The notes below the pieces were generated by a model that did not search any database, had not been told where the DNA came from, and saw only the letters and a program-made list of their open reading frames with translations. From positions 1,320,412 through 1,384,411 of the forward strand of contig NZ_MNAH01000001.1 in assembly GCF_001976065.1 (NCBI RefSeq): a stretch of DNA of 64,000 nt, written 5' to 3'. The position numbers and the translations under genes are program-made. The stretch is from Pseudomonas putida (GTDB taxonomy: Bacteria > Pseudomonadota > Gammaproteobacteria > Pseudomonadales > Pseudomonadaceae). Positions 1 through 9,706 of the stretch are shown piece after piece; position 1 is the first letter of the stretch, and every line of letters starts with the position of its first letter.

Positions 1-104
1 GGAAAACCGTTGCGCGCGAATTCTTCTACGGTTTCTACCCGGCGATCCTTTCTCGACGAAATATTGATGATCCTTGCTCGATCAAAATAGTCGGTCACAT
101 TCAT
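1..104 (-). CDS. N-terminal fragment of an unidentified protein (possible glycosyltransferase family 25 type), cut by window edge
   Basis: Reading the minus strand from an ATG at 104 gives an open frame to the window edge. It begins MNVTDYFDRARIINISSRKD and continues RRVETVEEFARNGF. A GAGGAA ribosome-binding site lies 7 nt before the ATG, which supports the start. The opening pattern (YFDR, hydrophobic strand, then a KDRR-type basic motif) resembles the start of LPS glycosyltransferase family 25 proteins (INL.ER.DRR). That assignment is a resemblance only, because just 34 residues are visible. The gene is divergent from the cytochrome gene at 363. Confidence 0.5.
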   Translation of the reverse strand, partial: MNVTDYFDRARIINISSRKDRRVETVEEFARNGF

Positions 105-362
105 CCAGCAGTTCCTCAGCGCAGGTGATCAGGGCGGCTGGGTTGCAGTATAGGCAGAACTCTGGAAGAGGCTTTGCTATCGCCGATCGCGCCCATGCGC
201 CAGTTTGGCAGAACCGCCAACACAACTGGCACGCAGGGCAAAACCTGCGAGTCGCAGACCACCGACAATCCCCCTCAACCTGCCGAAGCCCCGTCGCCTC
301 GGCACTTTCAGTGTTGGCGTTCGCCTGTTTGGCGAGCGCGTGGATTTTCAAGGTCGTTTCTC

Positions 363-755
363 ATGTTCGCCACCCTGCGTTTGCCCCTCGCTGCTTTGCT
401 GACCTTCACCCTGGCCCAGGCCGCCCTGGCGGCCGATTGCGCTCCGGTCAAGAGCCGGGGCGCCGAACTGTTCGCCAATGAATGCGGGGTCTGCCATGCG
501 GTGACCAAGGGCACGACCGGCATGATGGGGCCGAACCTTGCGGGTGTGGTCGGGCGCAAGTCCGGTTCGTTGGAAGGCTTCAATTACTCGCAGGCCATGC
601 GCAACAAGAACATCGACTGGCAGGCCGAGAACATCGCGCAACTCATCACCCAACCCCAGGCCTATGTGCCTGGCACCTACATGCCTTACATGGGCATGGC
701 GTCGGCAGACGATCGCCAGGCGGTCGTGTGCTTCCTCAAAGAACAACAGAATTGA
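363..755 (+). CDS. Periplasmic class I c-type cytochrome
   Basis: This is a 130-residue small monohaem cytochrome c. An N-terminal signal peptide (hydrophobic stretch ending in AALAAD) sends it to the periplasm. One haem-binding CGVCH motif lies near residue 40, and the Met-rich YMPYMGM segment near residue 105 can supply the sixth iron ligand. The start is the ATG directly before the signal peptide, with a weak AAGG upstream. It lies 9 nt before an aldehyde dehydrogenase gene, so the two are probably co-transcribed. Inference: it accepts electrons from a periplasmic dehydrogenase not in the window. No quinoprotein dehydrogenase is visible here. Confidence 0.85.
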   Translation: MFATLRLPLAALLTFTLAQAALAADCAPVKSRGAELFANECGVCHAVTKGTTGMMGPNLAGVVGRKSGSLEGFNYSQAMRNKNIDWQAENIAQLITQPQAYVPGTYMPYMGMASADDRQAVVCFLKEQQN

Positions 756-764
756 AGGTGATTC

Positions 765-2255
765 ATGAGCAACGTTGAAATCCTGCCTCAGGTGGCTGCA
801 TTCCTCGATCGCCAACACGGCTGCTTCATCGATGGCCAGTGGGTGTTCGCCGAAGGCCCGGGCATTGCCGTGGTCAACCCGGCCACCGGGCAAACCCTGT
901 GCGAAACCCTCGACGCACCCCTGGAAGTCGTCGAGCGCGCCGTGCAGTCATCGCATAAGGCCTTCAAGTCCGGTGTGTGGTCGGGCCTGCGCCCAGCGGA
1001 CCGTGAGCGCATCCTGCTGAACTTCACCCGCCTGGTGGAGGCGCATGCCGAAGAGCTGGCGCAGCTGGAAACCCTGAGCCAGGGCAAGTCGATCAACATG
1101 GCCCGCGCACTGGATCTGAACGCCACGGTGGAGTTCATGCGCTACATGTCCGGCTGGGCGACCAAGATCGAAGGGCAGACCTTCGATGTGTCGATCCCGC
1201 TGCCGCCCGGTGCCAAGTTCACGGCGTTCACCAAGCGTGAGCCGGTGGGCGTCGTGGTCGGCATCGTGCCGTGGAACTTCCCGCTGCTGATCGCCGCCTG
1301 GAAACTGATGCCGGCGCTGGCCACCGGTTGCACGGTGATCATCAAGCCGGCGATGGAAACCCCGTTGACTGCCATGCGCCTGGCCGAACTGGCCCTGGAA
1401 GCGGGTATTCCGGCGGGCGTGTTCAACGTGGTGACCGGCGGCGGGGCCTCGGTCGGCGGCGTGCTGACCGCGCACCCGTTGGTAAGCAAAGTGTCGTTCA
1501 CCGGCTCCACGGCCGTGGGCAAGAGCGTCGGCGTGGCGTGCATGGAAAACATGACCCGCTTCTCCCTGGAACTGGGCGGCAAGAACCCGATGATCGTGCT
1601 CGCCGATGCCGACATCGAAAAAGCCGTGCAGGGCGCGATCCTCGGCGGCCTGCTGAACAACGGCCAGGTGTGCGCGGCGGCCTCGCGCTTCTACGTGCAT
1701 CGCTCGATCCACGACCAGTTTGTCGAAGCCCTGGCAGCGGCGGTCTCGGCGATGCCGATTGGCGCCGGCATGAACTGTGAGGCGGCGATCAACCCGCTGG
1801 TGTCGCGCAAGCAACAGCAAAGCGTGCTCAAGCACATCGAGCTGGCCCGCCAGGAAGGTGCGCGGGTAGTGGCTGGCGGCGAGTTGCTGGAAGGGGAAGG
1901 TTTCTTCGTCCAGCCGACCATCCTCGCCGACATCGACCACAGCATGGCCGTGGCGCGCGAAGAGGTGTTCGGTCCGGTGCTGGGGGTGATGCCGTTCGAC
2001 GATGAAGACGCCGTCATCGCGCTGGCCAACGACAACCGCTACGGGCTGGCCGCCAGCCTGTGGACCAACGACCTGGGCAAGGCCATGAACCTGGTGCCGC
2101 GCATCGAAGCCGGTACGGTGTGGGTCAATGCCCACGTGCTGCTCGACCCTGCCATGCCGTTCGGTGGCGTCAAGCAATCGGGCATGGGCCGCGAGTTCGG
2201 TCGTGCGGTGATCGAGGCGTATACCGAGCTGAAATCGGTGTGCATCGCCCATTGA
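765..2255 (+). CDS. NAD(P)-dependent aldehyde dehydrogenase, phenylacetaldehyde-dehydrogenase-like
   Basis: This 496-residue cytoplasmic ALDH oxidises an aldehyde to the acid. The cofactor motif PWNFPLLIAAWK, the FTGSTAVGK loop, the general-base Glu in LELGGKNP and the catalytic Cys in NNGQVCAAASR are all visible. The overall sequence (GVWSGLRPADRERILL, FGGVKQSGMGREFG) most resembles the FeaB/PadA phenylacetaldehyde dehydrogenase branch. Exact substrate cannot be read from sequence. It follows the cytochrome c gene by 9 nt. A REP pair lies downstream. Confidence 0.85.
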   Translation: MSNVEILPQVAAFLDRQHGCFIDGQWVFAEGPGIAVVNPATGQTLCETLDAPLEVVERAVQSSHKAFKSGVWSGLRPADRERILLNFTRLVEAHAEELAQLETLSQGKSINMARALDLNATVEFMRYMSGWATKIEGQTFDVSIPLPPGAKFTAFTKREPVGVVVGIVPWNFPLLIAAWKLMPALATGCTVIIKPAMETPLTAMRLAELALEAGIPAGVFNVVTGGGASVGGVLTAHPLVSKVSFTGSTAVGKSVGVACMENMTRFSLELGGKNPMIVLADADIEKAVQGAILGGLLNNGQVCAAASRFYVHRSIHDQFVEALAAAVSAMPIGAGMNCEAAINPLVSRKQQQSVLKHIELARQEGARVVAGGELLEGEGFFVQPTILADIDHSMAVAREEVFGPVLGVMPFDDEDAVIALANDNRYGLAASLWTNDLGKAMNLVPRIEAGTVWVNAHVLLDPAMPFGGVKQSGMGREFGRAVIEAYTELKSVCIAH

Positions 2256-2279
2256 TGAACTTGTAGAAGAATGCGTACC

Positions 2280-2393
2280 TGTGGGAGCGTGCCGGCTCCG
2301 GGCGGCGTTCCGACGAAAACGTGCGGATAATGCGGTCTGTCAGGCCGCGCGCTTTATCGTTGACGCCCATCGCGAGCAGGCTCGCTCTCACAG
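2280..2393. repeat. REP element pair (inverted)
   Basis: Two inverted copies of a REP-like palindrome (GTGGGAGCG...CCGGCTCC and GCGAGCAGGCTCGC) sit between the convergent aldehyde dehydrogenase and mechanosensitive channel genes. They could form mRNA 3' hairpins for both. Confidence 0.7.
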
Positions 2394-2404
2394 TGTGATT
2401 TGCA

Positions 2405-4816
2405 TTACGCTGCTGGCGGTTTCGCCAGTTGTATCCCGGCGGCGCCCAGCCGCTTGAGAATCTCGAACAGCAGCTCGCTCTTGATCGAAACGACCATCCG
2501 CGGGCTGCTGACATAACCGGTGACGGTCAGGGTAATGCCTTCAGGCTTGAGCTGGCTGAAGCGCACCACCGGCGCCGGCTTTTCCAGGATGGTCTCGTGC
2601 TCGCTGAAGGTGTCTAACAGCAAGCTGCGCACCTGCTCGGGGTCAATGTCCAGCGGGAACATCAGTTCAAGGCTCGCCACCCCCTGGGCGCTACCGCCGA
2701 GGGTGACGTTGCGCAGGTTCTGCGAAATCAGCTGCGAGTTCGGCACGATCACGATCGAGCGGTCGGCCAGCTGTATTTCGGTGGCGCGCACGTTGATCCG
2801 GCGGATGTCACCCTCGACCCCGCTGATGCTGATCAGGTCGCCGACCTTCACCGGACGTTCGGTCAACAGGATGATCCCGGAGACGAAGTTCTTGACGATC
2901 TCCTGCAGGCCGAAGCCAATGCCCACCGACAGGGCGCTGACGATCCAGGCCAGGTTGGTCCACTTGACCCCCAGCGATGACAGCATCAGCAGGAGCACCA
3001 GGGCATAACCGATGTTGGAGAACAGCGTGCTGAGCGAGGCGCACATGCCCGGGTCCATTTCGGTTTTGGGCAGCAACTCGTTGTCCAGCCAGCGCCGCAG
3101 CGAACGAATCAGGTAGACGCCGATGATCACCGCGAGCAAGGCATGCAGCAGGTTGGCCGGGACGATGTTGAGTTTTCGCAGGCCGTCGCCGCCGAGGATG
3201 GCGAGGATGTTGGTGGCCAGTTGTTCGAGCGTCGATCCGATGCCACCCACCACCAGGGTGATCAGCGCGATCAAGAGCAACGAGGCACGACCGGCACCGG
3301 AGAGGATGATCGAAATCTGTTCCAGCCGCGTATCGCCAATGCCCAATAGCTGTTTCAGCGACTTGCCGGTGGAGGCACGGGGGGAAAACAGGTGTTCGCA
3401 GCCGTCTTTTACCAGCTGGGTCAGCAAATAAAAGCCGGCGAAGATGATGTAGAACCACACCAGTTCGTAAGTGATGAAGCGCGACAGCGATATGTAGCCG
3501 GCGAGCAAGGCCAGCAGTGAAATCACGATCGCAATGCTGGCGAAGGAATAGATAAGCCCGGCGAAGGTCCGGCCCGCCTCGGGGGCGACACCCGCCATGA
3601 CCATCTCCCGACGGGTTTTGCTGACGCGCATCAGCAGCATGGCGATCATGACCGAGACGATCAGGGCGACCAGGCCGCGCACCGAGATCACCAGCTCCGC
3701 GCTCATGCTGGTGGCATTGGTCATCTGCGCCAGCGATACCAGCAACAGCAGTGCCCAGGCCAGCCGTGCCGGGTAAGGTTGCATCGCCAGGGCGAGGGGA
3801 TCGGCAAAGTTTGGCAGGCGCCATGAGGGGTGCTGCGTGGACAGCAGCGCGCGACTCAGGGCGATGATCAGCACGCAGGTATAGACGATCTTTTCGAAGT
3901 CCTGGGAGAACCCCGCCAGTTGTGGCGACAGCGGCACTTCCCGGGTGAAAGCAAAAAACAGCAGGCGCAAGGCTATCCAGGCCGTCAGCACCGTGGCGAT
4001 GACCGAGGCCAGGGCCAGGGCGCTGCGGCGCAGCCGACCTTCCGGCATGCGATGGATGCACAACCAGGTCAGCCCGCGTTCGGCCAGGCGCCGTCCCACG
4101 ACCCACAGCAACAGGGCGATCGCGATCAACAGGCAGGTCAGCAGTCGCTCGCCGGGATGCCAGGTGGCGTCCAGGGTGTCGTCGATCTGCTGCAGGAAGG
4201 CGCTGAATTTTTCCCGGTCATGCTCTGGCGGCTTGAGCAGGGGCGCCCAGAACCAGGGGTTGAGTATGCTCCTGGTCTGCTGGGTCATTTCGGTTTCCAG
4301 CAGGTTGCGGCGGATGGCGGCAATCTGCGACAGCAATTCGGCGGCGCTGGCCTTGAGCGATACCAGGGTTTTCAGTTTGCCGTCGACCCGGGATTTCTGC
4401 TCGGTCAGGGTTGTTCTCTGCAGGGCGATATCGGCCTTTTCGGGAGGCGCATCCGCCAGTGGCGGCGGGCCCAGCACGCCCAGTTGCGCCTGCAGCTGGT
4501 CCTGCTCGGGCAACAGCAGTGCCGAGAGGCGATCGACCTCCTTGACGAGGGCCTGCACCAGATCCTGCGGGCTTTCGAGCTGGCTGTAGTTGCTGGCCTG
4601 TGATACCTGCTGCTTGTAGCTGCCGAGTTGGCCCTGCAGCGCTTCCAGGTCGCTGTCGGAAACGCTGGCGGAGGGGGAAACCGTGGCGAGGGTAGGGGTA
4701 TCGGACAGGGGTGCGGCCGACAGCCATCCGGCGCTCGTTCCCGATATCGCGAAAACGATGAGGATCAGTAGGTTCACGGCATGACGCATGGGCGTGCTCG
4801 ACTGGTTGATAGTCAT
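2405..4816 (-). CDS. MscS-family mechanosensitive ion channel with long N-terminal periplasmic domain
   Basis: This 803-residue inner-membrane protein has an N-terminal signal/TM segment, then a Gln- and Leu-rich, probably coiled-coil periplasmic region (about residues 40-190). Many TM helices follow (about 215-600) and then the conserved MscS core. The pore helix and beta domain are recognisable from GFGLQEIVKNFVSGIILLTE and the RPVKVGD/GVEGDIRRINVRATEI segments near residues 640-700. The size and N-terminal architecture match large DUF3772/MscS proteins rather than short MscS. Role by family: tension-gated release of solutes in osmotic downshock. The start is uncertain: an inner ATG (MRHAVNLL) 9 codons downstream is equally plausible. 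Confidence 0.85.
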   Translation of the reverse strand: MTINQSSTPMRHAVNLLILIVFAISGTSAGWLSAAPLSDTPTLATVSPSASVSDSDLEALQGQLGSYKQQVSQASNYSQLESPQDLVQALVKEVDRLSALLLPEQDQLQAQLGVLGPPPLADAPPEKADIALQRTTLTEQKSRVDGKLKTLVSLKASAAELLSQIAAIRRNLLETEMTQQTRSILNPWFWAPLLKPPEHDREKFSAFLQQIDDTLDATWHPGERLLTCLLIAIALLLWVVGRRLAERGLTWLCIHRMPEGRLRRSALALASVIATVLTAWIALRLLFFAFTREVPLSPQLAGFSQDFEKIVYTCVLIIALSRALLSTQHPSWRLPNFADPLALAMQPYPARLAWALLLLVSLAQMTNATSMSAELVISVRGLVALIVSVMIAMLLMRVSKTRREMVMAGVAPEAGRTFAGLIYSFASIAIVISLLALLAGYISLSRFITYELVWFYIIFAGFYLLTQLVKDGCEHLFSPRASTGKSLKQLLGIGDTRLEQISIILSGAGRASLLLIALITLVVGGIGSTLEQLATNILAILGGDGLRKLNIVPANLLHALLAVIIGVYLIRSLRRWLDNELLPKTEMDPGMCASLSTLFSNIGYALVLLLMLSSLGVKWTNLAWIVSALSVGIGFGLQEIVKNFVSGIILLTERPVKVGDLISISGVEGDIRRINVRATEIQLADRSIVIVPNSQLISQNLRNVTLGGSAQGVASLELMFPLDIDPEQVRSLLLDTFSEHETILEKPAPVVRFSQLKPEGITLTVTGYVSSPRMVVSIKSELLFEILKRLGAAGIQLAKPPAA

Positions 4817-4859
4817 TGCGCCTATGAGGTTAGGCCATGATGCGCTCGAAAGAGCTTTT

Positions 4860-5360
4860 TTTGCTCGGATATGCCCCGCGAGGGCGCTGGCTTGTCAGCG
4901 AAGAGGCCCGAAGGATCACCGCAATATTGGCGGCCGCCTTCGCCGGCAAGCCGGGCTCCTACAATGTTTTGTGTTGGGCATGAATCCGTGGTTTTCCACG
5001 GACCTGTAGGAGCTGGCTTGTCGGGGCGCCGCATCGCAGCGAAGAGGCCCGAAAGATCACCGCAATATTGGCGGCCGCCTTCGCCGGCAAGCCAGCTCCT
5101 ACAAGGTTTTGTGTTGGGCATGAATCCGTGGTTTTCCACGGACCTGTAGGAGCTGGCTTGCCAGCGAAGAGGCCCAAGAGACCAGCGCAATACTCAAGGC
5201 CGCCTTCGCCGGCAAGCCGGGCTCCTACAGGTCCGCGGCGAGCATGCCCCTCGGCCAACACAAAACCTTGTAGGAGCTGGCTTGCCAGCGAAGAGGCCCG
5301 AAGGATCACCGCAATACTGGCGGCCGCTATCGCCGGCAAGCCGGCCCCTGCAGGTCTGCG
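4860..5360. repeat. REP array, about 4 units of ~124-140 bp
   Basis: Between the channel gene and tctC lie tandem units each containing GTAGGAGCTGGCTTG...GCGAAGAGGCCC, an inverted partner (GCCTTCGCCGGCAAGCCGG) and a linker with TTTTGTGTTGGGCATGAATC. Unit starts are visible at 5006, 5146 and 5270, with a degenerate one near 4880. The 5006 unit carries an extra segment (TCGGGGCGCCGCATCGCA) that lengthens it. It is the same family as the arrays at 22.1 and 49.5 kb. Short open frames here are repeat artefacts. Confidence 0.9.
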
Positions 5361-5492
5361 TCGCAGTCGGGACGATTGAAAACCTCTCGACCAGTGGCGT
5401 CATGGCCTACGCTTGAAGACAGGCCGGATGCTGTCGGGCAGGGGTTACTGTCGATGTGCAAATGGCACCCATAAAAACAAGGTACTCAGGAG

Positions 5493-6464
5493 ATGCCCAT
5501 GTTCGCTTTGCTCCGTAATTTCAGGCGCTGCCTGCTGGTCGGCGTTACCGCTGCCGCGCTCTGTACCCCGGCCTTTGCGCTAGACACCGTCAAGTTCATG
5601 GCCCCCGGTTCCGTGGGCGGCGGTTATGACCAGACGGCCCGGGTGCTGGGCAAGGCCCTGATCGAAGCCAAAGTCGCCAAGGCCGTCACCTTTGAGAACA
5701 AGGGGGGCGCGGGCGGTACGCTAGGCCTGGCGCAGTTTGCCAACAGCACCAAGGGCGACCCGAATGCGCTGCTGGTGGTCGGTGCGATCATGGTGGCGGG
5801 CATCGAGCAGAACAAACCGCAGATCAGCCTGAAGGACGTGACGCCCATCGCCCGGTTGTTCACCGAATACAACGTACTCGCGGTGCGCAAGGACTCGCCC
5901 TACAAGACCCTCGATGACCTGATCAAGGATTTCAAGGCCAAGCCCACCAGCGTGACCTTTGGCGGTGGTTCCAAAGGCTCGATCGACCATATCGGCATCG
6001 CTGAGCTCGCGGGCAAGCTGGATGTGCCGGTCAACAAGGTCAATTACATCGCCACCGGCGGTGGCGGTGAAATCGTCGCCCAGGCCCTTGGTGGCCAGAT
6101 CAAGGTGATCACCGGCGGTTACGCCGAGCTGGGTCAATACATCAAGAACGAACAGTTCCGCGTGCTCGCCATCGGCGCGCCCGAACGTGTGCCCGGGATC
6201 GATGCGCCAACCCTCAAGGAAAGCGGCTACGACGTGATCATCGGCAACTGGCGCGGTGTCTACGGCGCAGCCGGCCTTACCCCCGAGCAGCGCAAGGAAG
6301 TGACCGACGCCGTGCTGGCCGCCAGCAAGAGCAAAGTCTGGCAGGACAACATCAAGACCAACGCCTGGACGGAGAGCGTGCTGACCGGTGACGATTTCGG
6401 CAAATTCGTCAACGAGGAACACGTGCGGTTGCGCGCGATGCTGGTCAAGGTCGGGTTGCTTTGA
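5493..6464 (+). CDS. tctC: Tripartite tricarboxylate transporter substrate-binding protein (TctC/Bug family)
   Basis: This 323-residue periplasmic binding protein has a signal peptide (residues 1-29, cleavage after PAFA). Bug-family hallmarks are present: APGSVGGGYDQTARVLGKAL near residue 35 and FENKGGAGGTLGL near residue 69. It is the first gene of a TctC-TctB-TctA operon (spacing 1 nt to tctB), so it captures a carboxylate such as citrate or another dicarboxylate/tricarboxylate for the TctAB permease. The start sits after AGGAG at 5488. No TctD/TctE two-component regulator is adjacent. The ligand is unknown. Confidence 0.9.
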   Translation: MPMFALLRNFRRCLLVGVTAAALCTPAFALDTVKFMAPGSVGGGYDQTARVLGKALIEAKVAKAVTFENKGGAGGTLGLAQFANSTKGDPNALLVVGAIMVAGIEQNKPQISLKDVTPIARLFTEYNVLAVRKDSPYKTLDDLIKDFKAKPTSVTFGGGSKGSIDHIGIAELAGKLDVPVNKVNYIATGGGGEIVAQALGGQIKVITGGYAELGQYIKNEQFRVLAIGAPERVPGIDAPTLKESGYDVIIGNWRGVYGAAGLTPEQRKEVTDAVLAASKSKVWQDNIKTNAWTESVLTGDDFGKFVNEEHVRLRAMLVKVGLL

Positions 6465-6465
6465 C

Positions 6466-6951
6466 ATGACCGGATCCCGCGCAGTGGTGCCGACCCAGTT
6501 GGCCATCGGCATCGGCCTGATGGTCCTCAGCCTGGTGCTGGCGGTGGGCGCCTGGCGCTTTCCGCCGGAGATGGGCTTCGTCATTTTGCCTGCCTATGTA
6601 TACCCCTGGGTGGTCGCGGGGTTTCTCGGGGCCGTGGGCGTGTTGTTGAGTTATCAGGCGTTCAGCGGCGGTTTTCGCGAACTGGATAACCAACAGGTCC
6701 ACACCGTGGCGGGCGGCAAGGCCGGCGCAGCCTGGGTCACCGCAGGGTTGATCGGTGTGGCGCTGCTCATCAACGTCATCGGTTTCGTGCTGTCCGCCGG
6801 GCTGCTGTTCGCCTGTTCGGCCCGCGGTTTTGGCAGTCGTCATCCACTGCGCGACCTGGCCATCGGCATGGCCCTGACCCTGCCGATCTACTGGTTGTTC
6901 AATGCCGGGCTGGGGGTTTCCCTGCCGCCGCTGGTCAACGCCTGGATCTGA
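6466..6951 (+). CDS. tctB: Tripartite tricarboxylate transporter small membrane subunit TctB (DUF1468)
   Basis: This 161-residue membrane protein is predicted to have four TM helices. It starts one base after the tctC stop, so translation is probably coupled. Length, position between tctC and tctA, and the pattern of hydrophobic segments (about residues 10-30, 43-62, 87-105 and 125-150) match TctB. It forms the inner-membrane permease with TctA. Confidence 0.85.
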   Translation: MTGSRAVVPTQLAIGIGLMVLSLVLAVGAWRFPPEMGFVILPAYVYPWVVAGFLGAVGVLLSYQAFSGGFRELDNQQVHTVAGGKAGAAWVTAGLIGVALLINVIGFVLSAGLLFACSARGFGSRHPLRDLAIGMALTLPIYWLFNAGLGVSLPPLVNAWI

Positions 6952-6969
6952 TCCAAGGAGATCGACAGC

Positions 6970-8478
6970 ATGGACATTCTCGCCAGCCTGGCAATGGGCT
7001 TTTCCGCGGCGTTGACGCCGATCAACCTGCTGTGGGGTTTCATCGGCTGCCTGCTGGGCACCGCCATCGGTGTCTTGCCGGGCATCGGGCCGGCACTGAC
7101 GGTGGCCTTGCTGCTGCCGATCACCGCCAAGGTCGATCCGACGGGCGCCCTGATCATGTTCGCCGGGATCTACTACGGCGCGCAGTTCGGCGGTTCGACC
7201 ACCTCGATCCTGCTCAACACGCCCGGAGAGTCGTCTTCCATGGTCACGGCCCTGGAAGGCAACCTCATGGCGCGCAATGGCCGGGCCGGGCCCGCGCTGG
7301 CGACGGCGGCGATCGGCTCCTTCGTCGCAGGCACCATTGCGACGGTGCTGCTGACCCTGTTCGCCCCGGTCGTGGCCAGGCTGGCGTTGAATTTCGGCCC
7401 GGCGGAGTACTTCGCGATCCTGGTGCTGTCCTTCACCACCGTGTCGGCGGTGCTCGGCGCATCGATGCTGCGTGGTTTCGCTTCACTGGGAATTGGCTTG
7501 ACCATCGGCCTGATCGGCCTCGACTCGACATCCGGCATTGCCCGCTACACCCTGGGCGTGCCCGAACTGGTGGATGGCATCGAGGTGGTGCTGGTGGCGG
7601 TCGGTCTTTTCGCGGTGGGCGAGGCCCTGTACAGCCTGCTTTATCAAACCGAGCAAGCGGAAGGCCGGCACCGCCTGACGTCGTTGTGGATGACCCGTGC
7701 CGACTGGAAACGCTCGGTGCCGGCCTGGCTGCGGGGCACACTGATCGGCTTCCCGTTTGGCTCGATCCCGGCAGGCGGTGCGGAGATCCCGACCTTCCTG
7801 TCCTATTCCACCGAGCGCAAGCTGAGCAAGTACCCCAAGGAGTTTTCGGCCAACAAGGGCCAAGGCGCCATCGAAGGGGTGGCCGGCCCGGAAGCGGCCA
7901 ACAATGCGAGCGCCACAGGCTCGCTGGTGCCGTTGCTGACCCTGGGCATACCGACGTCGGCGACGGCGGCGATCCTGTTGGCGGCGTTCCAGAACTACAA
8001 CCTGCAACCGGGGCCGATGCTCTTCGAAACCTCCGCCGACCTGGTCTGGACCCTGGTGGCCTCGCTGTACATCGGCAACGTCATCCTGCTGGTATTGAAC
8101 CTGCCGTTGGTGGGCCTGTGGGTCAAGCTGCTGCAGATCCCCCGGCCTTACCTGAACGCTGGAATCCTGGTGTTCGCCACCATCGGCGTGTACGGCATGC
8201 GCCATTCCTCCTTCGACCTGCTGCTGATGCTGGGGATCGGCTGGGCCGGGGTATTGATGCGGCGTTTCGATTTCCCGGTGGCGCCGGTGATCGTCGGCAT
8301 GCTGCTGGGGCCGATGGCCGAAAAACAGTTGCGCAATGCCCTGTCGATCAGTGAGGGGGACTGGACGATATTCCTGACCCAGCCCATCTCGGCGGTGTTC
8401 ATGGCCCTGACGCTGCTGGTGCTGGTGGTACCACCTCTGCTGCATGCGCGTGGGATCAAGTTGCATGAAGATGACTGA
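6970..8478 (+). CDS. tctA: Tripartite tricarboxylate transporter large permease TctA
   Basis: This 502-residue integral membrane permease has about 12 TM helices. TctA signatures are clear: [35 protein letters not shown] near residues 60-85, and [26 protein letters not shown] near residues 300-325. It starts 18 nt after tctB with an AAGGAG site. Together with TctB it moves the carboxylate delivered by TctC, driven by a cation gradient (family knowledge). Confidence 0.93.
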   Translation: MDILASLAMGFSAALTPINLLWGFIGCLLGTAIGVLPGIGPALTVALLLPITAKVDPTGALIMFAGIYYGAQFGGSTTSILLNTPGESSSMVTALEGNLMARNGRAGPALATAAIGSFVAGTIATVLLTLFAPVVARLALNFGPAEYFAILVLSFTTVSAVLGASMLRGFASLGIGLTIGLIGLDSTSGIARYTLGVPELVDGIEVVLVAVGLFAVGEALYSLLYQTEQAEGRHRLTSLWMTRADWKRSVPAWLRGTLIGFPFGSIPAGGAEIPTFLSYSTERKLSKYPKEFSANKGQGAIEGVAGPEAANNASATGSLVPLLTLGIPTSATAAILLAAFQNYNLQPGPMLFETSADLVWTLVASLYIGNVILLVLNLPLVGLWVKLLQIPRPYLNAGILVFATIGVYGMRHSSFDLLLMLGIGWAGVLMRRFDFPVAPVIVGMLLGPMAEKQLRNALSISEGDWTIFLTQPISAVFMALTLLVLVVPPLLHARGIKLHEDD

Positions 8479-8491
8479 GGTATTGGTCCCC

Positions 8492-8633
8492 CTGTAGGAG
8501 CTGGCTTGCCAGCGAAGGCGCCCTGACAGTCGATCCATTTCGCACGGCCATACCCGATCCACAGCGGAATGTGTTCACGCACCCGATGAGGCCGGCTGGT
8601 AGGCCGCCTTCGCTGGCAAGCCAGCTCCTACAG
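8492..8633. repeat. REP element pair
   Basis: GTAGGAGCTGGCTTGCCAGC at about 8494 and its inverted copy GCTGGCAAGCCAGCTCCTAC near 8612 flank about 90 bp. They lie between the convergent tctA and LysR genes, probably folding as mRNA 3' ends. Confidence 0.85.
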
Positions 8634-8727
8634 GGAATCGGGTGTAGACGCGGGAGATGAATCGGCTGTCAGGACGCCATGGACGCGGCCTGGCTTTTCA
8701 GCGAAAGCTTGACCGGAAACAGCGTAT

Positions 8728-9612
8728 CTACAGGTCGCGGGCTGTTCCTACCTGCTCGCCAAACCACTGCAAGATCGCCCCGCACGCCGGGTGCGCCGCC
8801 GCTGACGGCTGCAGGCACAGCGCGTAAATCCCCCAGGTCTTCAACGGCTCGCCAAACGGAATGACCAGCACGCCGCGTTCGATCGACTCGCCCGCCAAGG
8901 TCATGTCGGTCATGGCTACACCCAGCCCGCGCGCGGCGGCATCCAGCGCCAGTTCGTCGAGGTTGAAGGGAAGGTGGCGAAACTCGTCCAGTGACCTGCC
9001 GTCGTTGGCGGCCAGCCAATACCGCCAGTCGTTCCTGTCGCTCGAACGGTGCAATAGCGCAAAGCCGGCAAGGTCCTCCTGTGAGGCCAACCCCAGGCCG
9101 GGCGCACACACCGGCACCAGCGCTTCCTCGAACAGGGTCAGGCAATCCGCGGCCCCGGACGGTTCGGGCAGGTAGAGGATGTAGGCGTCGCTGTCGCTGG
9201 CCGGTTCCACCACCTCGGTGGCGACGGTCTCGATCGCCAGGGATACCTGTGGATGATGGCGGTAGAAATCACTCAGCCGGGGCAGCAGCCAGCGCACCGC
9301 CAATGACACGTGCATGCGGATGCGGAACGGGCGCTTTTGCGGAGCAATGCGGTCCTCCAGGGCCTTGAGGTGTTCAAGGATGTGCCGCGCACTGGCGAGC
9401 ACCTGTTCGCCTTCGGCTGTCAGCTGCAGGCTGCGGCTGGTCCTGATGAACATCGCGGTGCCGTAGTGACTCTCCAATTGCTGGATTTTGCGGCTCACGG
9501 CGCTTTGTGTCAGGCACAGCGTTTGTGCCGCCTGGGTGAAGCTGCCTGAATCTGCAACCTCGACCAGGGCCTGCAGGCCCTGTAGCGAGGGCATGTGGCG
9601 AATGTTATCCAT
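8728..9612 (-). CDS. LysR-family transcriptional regulator (GcvA-like)
   Basis: This 294-residue regulator has an N-terminal winged HTH (about residues 8-66; FTQAAQTLCLTQSAVSRKIQ is the recognition region). The periplasmic-binding-fold effector domain follows. WLLPRLSDFYRHHPQVSL is the usual start of the LysR substrate domain in the GcvA/AmpR branch. It is divergent from the FAD oxidoreductase at 9769, the normal LysR arrangement, so it probably controls the oxidase and binding-protein genes. MPSLQGLQ six codons in is an alternative start, and neither has a clear ribosome-binding site. Confidence 0.88.
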   Translation of the reverse strand: MDNIRHMPSLQGLQALVEVADSGSFTQAAQTLCLTQSAVSRKIQQLESHYGTAMFIRTSRSLQLTAEGEQVLASARHILEHLKALEDRIAPQKRPFRIRMHVSLAVRWLLPRLSDFYRHHPQVSLAIETVATEVVEPASDSDAYILYLPEPSGAADCLTLFEEALVPVCAPGLGLASQEDLAGFALLHRSSDRNDWRYWLAANDGRSLDEFRHLPFNLDELALDAAARGLGVAMTDMTLAGESIERGVLVIPFGEPLKTWGIYALCLQPSAAAHPACGAILQWFGEQVGTARDL

Positions 9613-9706
9613 GCGTTTTAAGAATACCTGGATGATTTAATAACGTTGGTTGTCGTTGCACTGTCCCTTTAGATTCTAGTCATGGCTGCCGTCATCTCCA
9701 ATCACT

